Source: Coprococcus aceti
GTDB taxonomy: Bacteria; Bacillota; Clostridia; Lachnospirales; Lachnospiraceae
Direction: 5' to 3'
DNA: 64,000 nucleotides
Assembly (NCBI RefSeq): GCF_025567285.1
Contig: NZ_JAOQJT010000001.1
Span: forward strand, 62,001-126,000
The number at the start of each line of letters is the position of its first letter. The first letter of the stretch is position 1. Position numbers and translations under genes: made by a program. This document shows, one piece after another, positions 1 to 8,191 of the stretch. The notes below the pieces were generated by a model. The model was not told the DNA's origin. It was given only the letters and a program-made list of their open reading frames with translations, and ran no database searches.

Positions 1-408
1 AAAACCAAATATATCATGGAACTTTCCAAATACGTCATCGACGATATTCTTCTTGTCCTCCATTGAGAACATCCAGATACAGAAGTCCTTGGTCTTGTAC
101 TTCTCTCTGAACTCTGTGCAAGGAAGTCCAAGAAGTGAGAGCGCTATCTCATCTCCATACTTCTCATGATGCTCCTTGGCGAGTGATACAGCCTCCTCAT
201 TGAAAAGACTGGCATATGTCATCTGAATAGTAGTCTTGAGTCCGTTCTTGTGAGCTGTCTCCTGCTGGAACTTGAATATGTCCAGTGACTCTGTGAGGAG
301 AGCTTTTCTTCCGATATCCTCTGCCTGACCATGGCCTGTAACCTTCTCGGCATACTCAGGAACCATCTCAGGACGATGGATAATGTTTACAATAAATGTA
401 TTCTCCAT
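1..408 (-). CDS. N-terminal part of an unidentified protein, truncated by the window edge
   Basis: The first 136 residues of a protein are visible. It starts at an ATG at 408 preceded by AGGAG (about 416-420) and runs off the left edge without a stop. The sequence opens MENTFIVNIIHRPEMVPEYA and contains IQMTYASLFNEEAVSLAKEH. I have a weak impression of a DUF3863-type protein, a family seen beside sugar transporters in Clostridia, but cannot confirm it. No signal peptide is visible, so it is probably cytoplasmic. It lies downstream of and in the same direction as the maltose-type transporter genes, which hints at a role in carbohydrate use. Confidence 0.75.
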   Translation of the reverse strand, partial: MENTFIVNIIHRPEMVPEYAEKVTGHGQAEDIGRKALLTESLDIFKFQQETAHKNGLKTTIQMTYASLFNEEAVSLAKEHHEKYGDEIALSLLGLPCTEFREKYKTKDFCIWMFSMEDKKNIVDDVFGKFHDIFGF

Positions 409-618
409 ATCTTAAATCTCCTATTTCGTATATGTTGTAACCTTTTGATCTAAAGATAATTGTCCCCAAATAAGCGACAATATCCTCATTTTTCATCCTG
501 TCTGCCCTATTTTAGGGCTAATTATAGCAGGCATCCACACCACCATCCATATGTGGTCCATCCGGTACGCAGACACCTGCCCAAAATAAATTTTCTCATT
601 TCTCTCAGACCGTCCGCC

Positions 619-1461
619 TTAACCCTTTACAGAACCGCCAGTTACACCCTCTACATAGTACTTCTGCATGATGACGAACAGTATTGAGATAGGGATAGCT
701 ACCACGATACCGCCGGCACAGAATACTGAGAAGTATTTGTTGACAAGTGATTTTTCAAGCATATTGTAAAGACCTATAGCTACTGTCCAGTCCTTCGAAA
801 CTCCTGAGTTGAGCATAAGCTTTGCGAATACAAAATCGCCCCAAGGTATAAGGAAAGAACTGATTACCTGATACACTACTATTGGCTTACACAGAGGAAG
901 AATTACCTTCATAAATATCTTTGCCTCCGAAGCGCCCTCAAGTCTGGCAGCCTCCTTAAGTGACATTGGTATTGTGTCCATGAATCCCTTCATGATGAGG
1001 AATCCAAGTCCCGATCCCGCTGAGTAAACTATGATCATACCGAAATGGCTGTTTGTAAGTCCCAGCATCTTCAGGATAAAGTAAATTGCTATCATGAGAA
1101 GTGGGCCAGGGAACATGTTGAGTATCAGCGACGCACTCATGATCTGTTTTCTGCCATTGAATCTCATACAACTCATCGCATAGCTGACCATAATTACAAA
1201 TATAGTAGAGATGATACATGTAAATACTGCAATGATAAGTGTATTCTTGAACCATGACACATACTGCACAACCGAGTCAGGTCTTGTGAGCAGCTGAACA
1301 AAGTTGTCCATAGACCAGCTAGTTGGGAAGAAATGCGCTGTGTTGATTCCCTTATATCCGCTGAATGAGGTGACAACCAGCCAGATGATCGGAACCAGCC
1401 AGATAACTGCGAGGACAAGTAATACGATATGTTTAACGATCGAACCTATTGTTTTCTTCAT
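619..1461 (-). CDS. malG: Maltose/maltodextrin-type ABC transporter permease (MalG-like)
   Basis: Inner-membrane permease subunit of a carbohydrate ABC importer, 280 residues, the usual MalG length. It has about six hydrophobic segments and the cytoplasmic EAA loop (EAARLEGASEAKIF) that docks the ATPase. The ATG shares its A with the TAA stop of the upstream permease gene (TAATG), so the two are translationally coupled. Typically the two permeases form a heterodimer that receives sugar from the binding lipoprotein encoded upstream. No ATP-binding subunit is nearby; Firmicutes often use a shared MsmK/MalK ATPase encoded elsewhere. The exact substrate (maltose, maltodextrin or another oligosaccharide) is inferred. 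Confidence 0.9.
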   Translation of the reverse strand: MKKTIGSIVKHIVLLVLAVIWLVPIIWLVVTSFSGYKGINTAHFFPTSWSMDNFVQLLTRPDSVVQYVSWFKNTLIIAVFTCIISTIFVIMVSYAMSCMRFNGRKQIMSASLILNMFPGPLLMIAIYFILKMLGLTNSHFGMIIVYSAGSGLGFLIMKGFMDTIPMSLKEAARLEGASEAKIFMKVILPLCKPIVVYQVISSFLIPWGDFVFAKLMLNSGVSKDWTVAIGLYNMLEKSLVNKYFSVFCAGGIVVAIPISILFVIMQKYYVEGVTGGSVKG

Positions 1462-2897
1462 TACTGGTACTCCTCCTCTTTATCTCCTGAGATCATTCTT
1501 GAGAATGATATAAGTGTAAATGCTGCACATATGATAAATACTATGATACCGATAACAGATGCCATCTTGTAGTCGTAGTATTCATTTGTAAGTCTGAACA
1601 ACCATGTAACAAGAAGGTCAACTTCCTTTGCATGCGAATTGGCAAGCGCCTGATTCTGTGTGACGAATACATCCTGTGTGAGCAGGTAGATTACGTTGAA
1701 GTTGTTGATATTCTTTACAAAGTCTGTTATAAGTGCCGGGCCCTGAATGAACAGGATATATGGCATTGTGATCTTCCAGAACACCTGGAAATTTGTTGCT
1801 CCATCAATCTTTGCACTCTCGATCTGATCTGTAGGTATATTCATCAGAACACCTGTTGCGATCAGCATCTGGTATGGAACACCGACCCAGATATTGATGA
1901 GAATGATCATTACCTTTGCCCAGTGAGGATCAGTCAGGAACGGTATATATGTAAGATGCTCACTGACAAGCCCTGCATGCTTAAGCATGTCTGTGATACC
2001 GATATTTGAACAGATAGTGTTCACAATACCTGAATCAGCGAAGAAGTTTCTAACCAAAAGCAGTGTTACGAACTGTGGAACTGCTATTGATATGATGAAA
2101 AGTGTTCTCCACATCTTTGGCAGCTTGGTTGTCTTGGAATTAATAGCCTTGGCAAGAAGGATACCGCCTATGAATGTGGTAAATGTTGCCATGACCGCCC
2201 ATACAAGTGTCCAGCCAAGAACCTTTCTGAATGAATATCCAAATGTGACTGTCATGCTGTTTGAGAACAGGCTTGCGAAGTTCTTGAAGCCCACCCATGT
2301 AAACAGTGAGTTTGGTGGAAGGTGCTGCTGGTCATAATTGGTAAATGCCACCGCTATAAGAATAAGTATCGGCAGAATATTCATTATGACTACACCAATT
2401 GTAGGAAGTGTGAGAAGTGTTATGTGGAACTTCTCGTTGAAGAGTGACTTCATATCTTCCTTGAATGTATTTATATGTTCTCCATTTTCCTTCATCTGCT
2501 GAAGCTTGTACACTGTCTTGATATTGTGAATGTAGAAAAGCACGAATATAAGAATGATGAACAACGCAACCACCGAATTGAGAAGGATCTGGAAAGAATT
2601 GTCGTAATTATTAGTGGTTGTCTGCATGGTGAGTGGATCAAATACCTGCTCAAACTTTACAGTTCCAAGAGTTCCAAATTTGGCAAGGTTTGGTGCCGCA
2701 TAGCCTACGCACATCAACACAAACGCAGCCTCAACGATGAGCATGATCAAACCATTGACGATCTGCTTTCTTGCGAAGTAACCTGCACCCATGATAACCG
2801 CTGAGAGCTTAACCCATATATCACCTTTTGCAAAAGCAACACCAAAATTCTTGAAGTATCTTCCTATGGCTTTAAAGAATCCTGATATTTTCTTCAT
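1461..2897 (-). CDS. malF: Maltose/maltodextrin-type ABC transporter permease (MalF-like)
   Basis: Partner permease of the importer, 478 residues, with an N-terminal extension carrying extra hydrophobic segments (about residues 45-75 and 105-130) before the core. The EAA loop SAKIDGATNFQVFWKI is near the C-terminal third. The long N-terminus is common in Clostridia MalF proteins. The gene sits about 105 bp downstream of the binding-protein gene and overlaps the next permease start by one base, so the three form an operon. The start has a GAGAGGAG-type site just upstream. Confidence 0.9.
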   Translation of the reverse strand: MKKISGFFKAIGRYFKNFGVAFAKGDIWVKLSAVIMGAGYFARKQIVNGLIMLIVEAAFVLMCVGYAAPNLAKFGTLGTVKFEQVFDPLTMQTTTNNYDNSFQILLNSVVALFIILIFVLFYIHNIKTVYKLQQMKENGEHINTFKEDMKSLFNEKFHITLLTLPTIGVVIMNILPILILIAVAFTNYDQQHLPPNSLFTWVGFKNFASLFSNSMTVTFGYSFRKVLGWTLVWAVMATFTTFIGGILLAKAINSKTTKLPKMWRTLFIISIAVPQFVTLLLVRNFFADSGIVNTICSNIGITDMLKHAGLVSEHLTYIPFLTDPHWAKVMIILINIWVGVPYQMLIATGVLMNIPTDQIESAKIDGATNFQVFWKITMPYILFIQGPALITDFVKNINNFNVIYLLTQDVFVTQNQALANSHAKEVDLLVTWLFRLTNEYYDYKMASVIGIIVFIICAAFTLISFSRMISGDKEEEYQ

Positions 2898-3001
2898 GAA
2901 AAAGCTCCTCTCTTTTTAAAATGCCCCACATGCCACGAATGACATATGAGGCATTCTCATTATAACCTATAAATATTATTCAAAGTACTTCTTAATTGAG
3001 A

Positions 3002-4309
3002 TTACTCCTGTGATACAGGTGCTTCAATTCCTTCTACAGCATTGTCGAGAAGCTTCTGAAGATCTGTTCCGTCCGGATTACCCTGGGCAAGGATTGAACC
3101 AAGTGTCTCAGCTGGTGTCCAGTAGTTGCCGCCTACACGCTGTGGTGTTGCATATGCTGCCTGAGCTGCAAGAGCTGATATAGCTGGATCAGCCTTAACT
3201 TCTTCTGACTCTGAAGCGTTGATGTTTGAAGGACCAAGGCCTCTCTGCTTAAATCTTGTAACCTGTGTATCCTCTGATGTAAGATACTCAGCAAGAAGCA
3301 TTGACCAGCCTACGTTCTTTGAATGTGGGTTTACACCTACAAGCTTGCATCCTGAGAATGAAGCCATCTGAACCTGCTTGCCTGCAACTGTGTATGTAGG
3401 AAGCTTAGCTGCTGCATAGTTCTCGCCCCATGCTGCCTGAGCGTCTGCCGCTCTCCATGTTCCGTTAACTGCTGCACAGATCGTACCCTCAGCGATTGCT
3501 GTTGCCTGTGTAGGATCATCCATATCTACAAATGCGCCAGTCTTAAAGAGATCAAGAATTGCCTGAGCTACGTCTGTACCGCCTGCCTGATTCCAAGTAC
3601 ATGTATTTGTAAGTCCGTCATCGTTAAGTGTAAGGTCAAGACCTGCACCCTGGAAGAATGAGTATACATACCAGGCATCTGATACGTTCATAGCAATCTT
3701 CTTATTTGCCTTCTTTGCTGCCTCGATCATAGCATCCAGTGACTGAACATCATCCTCTGTGAATACTGATGAATCATAGAACATGAAGTATCCGTTATCT
3801 GCTGTCATTGGATATGCATATAATGTTCCATCAACAGAAGCTGCCTCAACAGAAGCTGCTACATTCTCGTTTGCAACATCAAAAGTATATGTAGCCTGTA
3901 CCGGCTGAAGTGCTCCAGCCTTAACCAGCTCATTGATCTGATCATCAGCAAATGCGAATACATCAGGAGCAGCCTCAACGTCTACCAGGATATCATCCTT
4001 TGTCTTTGACTCTGACTCGGCTCCGAGTGTGATGTTGAAGTCAACATCTGAATACTTTTTCTTGAATTCTTCAATAACCTGTGTTGTGAGATCCTGATCT
4101 TCCTCAGAAGCCCATACCGAAAGATCTACAGTTCCTGTTGTTGCATCAATTAAGTTCTGAATCGCATCATCTGATGCTGCAGCCTGTGTTGTGCTGTCGC
4201 CAGCAGCTGCTGTTGTTCCTTCGTCCTTTGAATCTGCGTTGCCACATCCCGCAAGGCATCCTGCCATCATCGCAGCAACAAGTGTTAATGATAAAACTTT
4301 CTTTCTCAT
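3002..4309 (-). CDS. malE: Extracellular sugar-binding lipoprotein of the maltose-type ABC importer
   Basis: Solute-binding protein (435 residues) that captures the sugar outside the cell and delivers it to MalF/MalG. The N-terminus is a lipoprotein signal (MRKKVLSLTLVAAMMAG) with lipobox candidates MAGC18 and LAGC22, followed by an acidic, Thr/Ala-rich linker. The mature part resembles maltose-binding proteins (WASEEDQDLTTQVIEEFKKK, then the DVFAFADDQ region). First gene of the transporter operon, with GAGGAGG 8 nt before the ATG. A -35/-10 pair with LacI-type operators lies upstream, so it is probably repressed by the neighbouring regulator. Confidence 0.92.
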   Translation of the reverse strand: MRKKVLSLTLVAAMMAGCLAGCGNADSKDEGTTAAAGDSTTQAAASDDAIQNLIDATTGTVDLSVWASEEDQDLTTQVIEEFKKKYSDVDFNITLGAESESKTKDDILVDVEAAPDVFAFADDQINELVKAGALQPVQATYTFDVANENVAASVEAASVDGTLYAYPMTADNGYFMFYDSSVFTEDDVQSLDAMIEAAKKANKKIAMNVSDAWYVYSFFQGAGLDLTLNDDGLTNTCTWNQAGGTDVAQAILDLFKTGAFVDMDDPTQATAIAEGTICAAVNGTWRAADAQAAWGENYAAAKLPTYTVAGKQVQMASFSGCKLVGVNPHSKNVGWSMLLAEYLTSEDTQVTRFKQRGLGPSNINASESEEVKADPAISALAAQAAYATPQRVGGNYWTPAETLGSILAQGNPDGTDLQKLLDNAVEGIEAPVSQE

Positions 4310-4369
4310 TCTTATGTCCTCCTCTTTAAATAAATAATAAGAAAATTAGTTGCCCTTATTGTTTCCCGT

Positions 4370-4382
4370 GCGCAATCGGTTG
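4370..4382 (-). promoter_or_regulatory. LacI/MalR-type operator downstream of the malE promoter
   Basis: GCGCAATCGGTTG, centred on CG with half-sites GCAAT/GTTGC, as expected for a LacI-family operator. The same 13 bases recur just downstream of the -10 of the regulator gene (5885-5897). The position, a few bases past the expected transcription start, fits repression by roadblock or occlusion. Seen directly: the repeated motif and its placement. Inferred: that the LacI protein at 4821-5831 binds it. Confidence 0.65.
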
Positions 4383-4396
4383 TTCTTTATGGTTAT

Positions 4397-4425
4397 ATAT
4401 TATCAGTTCTGTTTATTGTTGTCAA
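4397..4425 (-). promoter_or_regulatory. Sigma-A-type promoter for malEFG
   Basis: On the minus strand a perfect -35 TTGACA (4425-4420), a 17-bp spacer and a -10 TAATAT (4402-4397). The expected start near 4390 leaves an untranslated leader of roughly 80 nt containing the operator at 4370-4382 and the malE ribosome binding site. Confidence 0.75.
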
Positions 4426-4486
4426 CTACTAATTCATATAACTTTTAAAATAAAAAAATATACATTTTGCACAAGCCACTTCATTC

Positions 4487-4498
4487 GGAAACGTTTCC
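4487..4498. promoter_or_regulatory. Perfect palindrome GGAAACGTTTCC, upstream LacI-family/CcpA-like operator
   Basis: A perfect 12-bp dyad with central CG, about 60 bp upstream of the malE -35 box. It fits a second operator for the local LacI regulator or a cre-like site for CcpA. A weaker related site, GCGCACCCGTTTGCG, follows at 4515-4529. Which protein binds cannot be told from sequence. Confidence 0.5.
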
Positions 4499-4657
4499 AT
4501 GTTCGTTATATTTTGCGCACCCGTTTGCGTTGCATACTATATATGGTAATATTTGTTAATCATCTGCAATCCCATATGTGAGATTTTCATGTTTCATTTC
4601 CTTTTCCAGCCATTATTACACTCATTTAGGCCGTTTTTCATTACTTTCCTCTTTGTT

Positions 4658-4698
4658 ACACCATAGAATATTGCTATAACAGCAATATTCTATGGTGT
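4658..4698. repeat. Long perfect inverted repeat (18-bp arms) between the regulator terminator and the malE promoter region
   Basis: Arms 4658-4675 and 4681-4698 are perfectly complementary around a 5-nt loop ATAAC. It is AT-rich and neither strand has a strong T-run after it (plus strand continues ATTTTC), so it is not a typical terminator. It could be a protein-binding dyad, a backup terminator or a small interspersed palindrome. Confidence 0.6.
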
Positions 4699-4769
4699 AT
4701 TTTCATGCCCGTTGCGCATCATTTTTTTGCGCATATTGCGCATATTCTGGCCCTTTTCACATAAAAACA

Positions 4770-4794
4770 GGGCGTCAGCCAAACACTGACGCCC
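4770..4794 (-). terminator. Rho-independent terminator of the LacI-family regulator gene
   Basis: Perfect 9-bp stem GGGCGTCAG/CTGACGCCC with a 7-nt loop. On the minus strand it is followed by TGTTTTTAT. It lies about 27 bp after the regulator stop codon and insulates the regulator from malE. Confidence 0.85.
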
Positions 4795-4820
4795 CTCTAG
4801 GAAGGATATATAACTATGAA

Positions 4821-5831
4821 TTACTTCGTTGACTCTTTTAATCTGAGTTCATAACCCAGATGTGTCTTCTTCTTAACTTCGTTGCCCTCTATAAAATCCA
4901 CCAGCAGTTTACATGCCACCATTCCAAGCTCACGCGGATCAAACTGGAGCGATGTGATCGCAGGCTGGTAATTGTTCAGAAGTGAGCTGTTGTAGAATGA
5001 CGCAACTCTCACATCAGTTGGCACCTTTATGCCCTTCTTATCCAGTATATTAAGTACATTCTGGCATATTCCATCATCCATACACAGTATGCATTCTGCT
5101 TTCTGCTTCATTATCTCTTCAATGGCATGTTCACATAATACGGAATTATCTATATCAAAGTATACCAGGCTGTTATCTACCGGTACCTCCATATCCTCCA
5201 TCGCATCAAGATATCCTCTATACCTGTTGAGGGTTACCACATGATTCTTATTGCCACCCATGAGGGCTACCTTAGTCATTCCTTTGGCAAGCAGTATAGA
5301 TGTAAGCTCACGGCATGCACTTCTGTGATCATGATCAACCTGGACAACATTGTCATCATCCATACTTCCAACCACAACAAATGGTATCTTTTTTTCCTTG
5401 AGATATTCTGCCGGGGCATCATTCACAAGAGTTCTTCCAAGTACAACCCCATCCACCTTATGATTCTCAACAATTCTCTCCAACTGGCTCATATCATCCG
5501 GTGACACTGTACACACAAGCACATCATAATCCACTGGCGCAGCCATCTCCAGCAATCCCATCAGGCACTTCTGAAAGAACGGCAGATCCACCACGCTGTA
5601 GTCGCTCGGCATGACCCATCCTATATTATAGGATTTTGACTGTGCCAGCCCCTTCGCTATAACGCTTGGCTTATAATTATGCTCCTCTATATACTCGAGA
5701 ACTCTCCGCCTTGTCTCGGCACCGATCCTTCCCTTTCCGGAAATCGCTCTCGATACTGTAGTCTTAGATATATTTAACGCCTCAGCCACATCAGAAATGG
5801 TCATCTTCTGGCCTGACTCTTTTGTCTCCAT
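4821..5831 (-). CDS. malR: LacI-family transcriptional regulator of the sugar operon (MalR-like)
   Basis: DNA-binding repressor, 336 residues from the ATG at 5831 (AAAGGAG upstream; an in-frame TTG two codons earlier is less likely). The N-terminal helix-turn-helix (ISDVAEALNISKTTVSRAI) and hinge helix region are classic LacI, followed by a periplasmic-binding-protein-like sensor domain (FDPRELGMVACKLLVDF near the end). It lies upstream of and co-directional with malEFG but is separated from it by a terminator. A shared operator sequence at both promoters indicates control of the transporter and of itself. The name malR is inferred from context. Confidence 0.9.
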   Translation of the reverse strand: METKESGQKMTISDVAEALNISKTTVSRAISGKGRIGAETRRRVLEYIEEHNYKPSVIAKGLAQSKSYNIGWVMPSDYSVVDLPFFQKCLMGLLEMAAPVDYDVLVCTVSPDDMSQLERIVENHKVDGVVLGRTLVNDAPAEYLKEKKIPFVVVGSMDDDNVVQVDHDHRSACRELTSILLAKGMTKVALMGGNKNHVVTLNRYRGYLDAMEDMEVPVDNSLVYFDIDNSVLCEHAIEEIMKQKAECILCMDDGICQNVLNILDKKGIKVPTDVRVASFYNSSLLNNYQPAITSLQFDPRELGMVACKLLVDFIEGNEVKKKTHLGYELRLKESTK

Positions 5832-5884
5832 GTTCAAGTCTCCTTTTGTTCAGCACATATCTCCGCATTTGCGCAACGCTCCAT

Positions 5885-5936
5885 GCGCAATCGGTTGCCC
5901 TTGATATTATCATAGCTTTTTTTGTGCACAAGTCAA
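5885..5936 (-). promoter_or_regulatory. Promoter and operator of the LacI-family regulator
   Basis: Minus-strand -35 TTGACT (5936-5931), 16-bp spacer, -10 TATGAT (5914-5909). The operator GCGCAATCGGTTGC (5885-5898) sits immediately downstream, matching the geometry at malE. A further half-site GCGCAACGCT is at 5871-5880. Autoregulation is inferred. Confidence 0.65.
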
Positions 5937-6018
5937 GATTTTTTTGATTTTTACCATGTCAAGTTGGATATTTTGTCAAATAGAACAAAGATATTTTTTT
6001 TATTTGTGCAATTATATC

Positions 6019-6603
6019 TTACTTTGATGCCCACAGATCCCTGAGAGCCTGCTGCAAATAAGAGAAATCCACAGATGGCACATCCGGATTCAGTCTGCCC
6101 TCTTTCCTGCACACATCATATAATCTTATTCCAAGAGATGCCACATCCCGTCTGTCCTCCGCAGGCAGACTTGCATACAGCATGTCAAATTCAACCAGAG
6201 CTTTAAGGTCACCTGACCAACCCGATGCAAGCCAGGCTATATCAGCCGTCTTGTCATCTCCAAGTGCTTTAACGCTCTCAACCAGTTGACTATATTTACT
6301 GTTGACAGTTCCATTCTTCATACCCTGCCAGTGAAAAAGTGCAGTCTCAGACACACCGAGAACACTAGCTATAGCCGGAATGTGCCGCGCTGTCGGAAGC
6401 CTCTCCTCATTCTCCCACTTGTAATATATCCCTTCTGTTATCTTATGATTCTCCGGCAGGAGCTCATTTATCTCCGCAACCATATACTTTACCGTATACT
6501 TCGAAGATCTGCTGTTTTTGCGGATATCCCGCATATTGAAGCCTATCGTATCTACCATTTCTGTAGAATCCGACGCCCCCTTTTTTGTTCTCCTTCTATT
6601 CAT
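6019..6603 (-). CDS. XRE-type helix-turn-helix protein, probable host gene next to the prophage
   Basis: 194 residues from the ATG at 6603, chosen for its GGAGGAGAG site 4-5 nt upstream. After a basic N-terminus (MNRRRTKKG) there is a Cro/CI-like DNA-binding region (about 25-85) with KITEGIYYKWENEERLPTAR and IASVLGVSETALF. The remaining ~100 residues are helical and not recognised. It lies outside the left attachment repeat, so it should belong to the chromosome. Its upstream region is interrupted by the prophage. Target genes unknown. Confidence 0.7.
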   Translation of the reverse strand: MNRRRTKKGASDSTEMVDTIGFNMRDIRKNSRSSKYTVKYMVAEINELLPENHKITEGIYYKWENEERLPTARHIPAIASVLGVSETALFHWQGMKNGTVNSKYSQLVESVKALGDDKTADIAWLASGWSGDLKALVEFDMLYASLPAEDRRDVASLGIRLYDVCRKEGRLNPDVPSVDFSYLQQALRDLWASK

Positions 6604-6625
6604 CTCTCTCCTCCATTGTATACAT

Positions 6626-6638
6626 TTATACATATTGT
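6626..6638 (+). repeat. 13-bp direct repeat TTATACATATTGT (left flank copy)
   Basis: Upstream of the XRE gene, in an AT-rich stretch with further ATAC/GTAT steps. An identical 13-mer lies at 45884-45896 beyond the other prophage end, also upstream of a host gene. It may be an operator of the once-divergent gene pair. Confidence 0.4.
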
Positions 6639-6741
6639 TTATTTTATAATTAATATATTGATATGTCAAAATATCTCAAAATGGCTTAAATACGTTACTT
6701 TTTGAAGGTACTTCGTGTAATAACATATCATGGCAAATCAA

Positions 6742-6790
6742 TTTTTTGCCCCTAAATTGCCCCTAAATTGCCCCTAAATTGCCCCTAAAA
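6742..6790 (+). repeat. attL: attL region with four tandem GCCCCTAAATT units
   Basis: Six T residues are followed by 11-bp units starting at 6748, 6759, 6770 and 6781; the last unit ends in AAAAA. The first 26 bp are identical to 45791-45816. Tandem units of this kind near integrase genes are probably integrase-binding or core sites. The crossover point within the repeat cannot be located from one end sequence. Confidence 0.85.
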
Positions 6791-6792
6791 AA

Positions 6793-6818
6793 AGCCCACC
6801 ATATTGCTATGATGGGCT
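6793..6818 (-). terminator. Terminator at the end of the phage late operon
   Basis: 11-bp stem with one G-T pair closing a GCAA tetraloop on the minus strand, followed by a run of six to seven T (6792-6787). It lies 8 bp after the endolysin stop codon and abuts the attL repeats, ending late transcription before host DNA. Confidence 0.9.
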
Positions 6819-6825
6819 CTCTGTT

Positions 6826-7746
6826 CTACTTCAAAATCTCATTGACTTTGTTCTGGATTATAGTTGGATTATACCCCGCTGCCTTAAGCCTATTGATACG
6901 CTCCTGTCCGTTGCCCCACTTGCCTATGATGACTTCATGAGCAACTGCATTGATGATCTTGTCCTCTGACATCTGTGAAGCCTTGACGAGCTTGTTGACT
7001 GCTGCCTGTACCTTATTGTAATCATATCCAGCCTTTGTGAGTCTATTCTTACGATCAGTACCGTTGCCCCACTTGCCCGCCAGCACCTCTTTAGCCAGTG
7101 TGTTGACGCTCTTCTTTACCGGCTTAATAGTGACAATCTTCACAGCCTTAGTAGCCAGCTTGTGCCATGATGCTGCACTTATGTATGCTTTGTTGAGGTC
7201 AAGGTTGCCATTGTAGCCTGAGAGCTTGCCAACAGATGTATACTGCCTGATCAAGCAATTATATTTTCCTTCGTTCCATGGGTGCTCCTGGTATCCAGTC
7301 TCAACATAATCTGGGTACTGAGCGACCCACAGGCCAAAACCAGTTTTCTTCACTGCATCCATAGCGCTCTTCTGGATGTATATCAGTGGCTTAATGCCTG
7401 TCTTTTTCTGCACATAACTGCACCACTGCAAGCACCATTCCAGATCCTTGACACCAAACAGATGGTTGTCCTTGGCTTCCCAATCCAGAATAAGTACCGC
7501 CTTGCCGATATACTTCTTTACATACGCAAGGAAGTGGTCAGCCTCTTTCTGTGGATCTCCGCCATTTGCATAGTGGTATACTCCCAGAAGTTTTTTTCTA
7601 CTCAAAACTTTATCACAATGCGCTGCAAAGTATCTGTTCTTATAGTCTGTTCCCTCGGTTGCCTTAACGATGCAAAAATCGTATGGCACTTTAGCAAGGT
7701 CTATTCCAGCATCCCCCTGCCATGCACTGATGTCTATTCCATTCAT
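6826..7746 (-). CDS. GH25 lysozyme endolysin with two Cpl-7-type wall-binding repeats
   Basis: Peptidoglycan muramidase that lyses the host at the end of infection. 306 residues from the ATG at 7746 (AAAGGTGG upstream; an in-frame GTG at 7758 lies inside the ribosome site). The N-terminal GH25 domain (about 1-190) starts MNGIDISAWQ and carries the catalytic acidic motif LILDWEA and the sheet motif YHYANGG. The C-terminus has two CW_7 repeats (about 215-250 and 262-300), each with the GKWGNG signature. It starts just after the holin stop, the normal lysis cassette order. Confidence 0.93.
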   Translation of the reverse strand: MNGIDISAWQGDAGIDLAKVPYDFCIVKATEGTDYKNRYFAAHCDKVLSRKKLLGVYHYANGGDPQKEADHFLAYVKKYIGKAVLILDWEAKDNHLFGVKDLEWCLQWCSYVQKKTGIKPLIYIQKSAMDAVKKTGFGLWVAQYPDYVETGYQEHPWNEGKYNCLIRQYTSVGKLSGYNGNLDLNKAYISAASWHKLATKAVKIVTIKPVKKSVNTLAKEVLAGKWGNGTDRKNRLTKAGYDYNKVQAAVNKLVKASQMSEDKIINAVAHEVIIGKWGNGQERINRLKAAGYNPTIIQNKVNEILK

Positions 7747-7747
7747 A

Positions 7748-8173
7748 TTATTCCCCACCTTTCTCTTCGCTCTTTGAGGTTAATATATCTATTGCTTTAT
7801 TGATTACCTTAGGAAGCGGTACACCCATGAGACCAGCGTTCTCCACAATACTGATCGTCTCATTTACAATAAATCCTATTATCACCGCATCCCGGATATA
7901 GTTTGACCCTATCGCCAGATCGAGCCTATAGGCTATCAATACAAACAAAAGGGACATGCCCTTACGACATAATCCCTTCCATCCTGCCTTGCTCTCTAAG
8001 GCTCCTGACGTTGTTTTCTTACTGTTGTGAAAAACTCCAGCCACCACCAAGCCACTCACATAGTCTATGGCCATGAACATGACCAGTGTTGCCAGCCCTG
8101 CATCCCATCCACCAAACAGGGATGCTATCACACCGCCTATTGCTCCGGCGGTTGTACATATTGCATTTTTCAT
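7748..8173 (-). CDS. Phage holin (toxin secretion/phage lysis holin family)
   Basis: 141-residue membrane protein with hydrophobic segments at about 5-25, 28-48, 75-95 and 100-120. It includes the family-typical AIDYVSGLVVAG and a basic middle (KAGWKGLCRKG). It forms the inner-membrane lesions that release the endolysin encoded immediately downstream. Sequence and length match the phage_holin_4-type family of Firmicutes phages. Confidence 0.88.
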   Translation of the reverse strand: MKNAICTTAGAIGGVIASLFGGWDAGLATLVMFMAIDYVSGLVVAGVFHNSKKTTSGALESKAGWKGLCRKGMSLLFVLIAYRLDLAIGSNYIRDAVIIGFIVNETISIVENAGLMGVPLPKVINKAIDILTSKSEEKGGE

Positions 8174-8191
8174 ACTTTCTATCCTCCTAAA

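Noticed and set aside
504..518. GCCCTA-TTT-TAGGGC hairpin as a terminator after malG
   Set aside because: No T-run follows on the minus strand, and it lies closer to the start of the next gene, just downstream of a TATAAT-like sequence; too weak to call.
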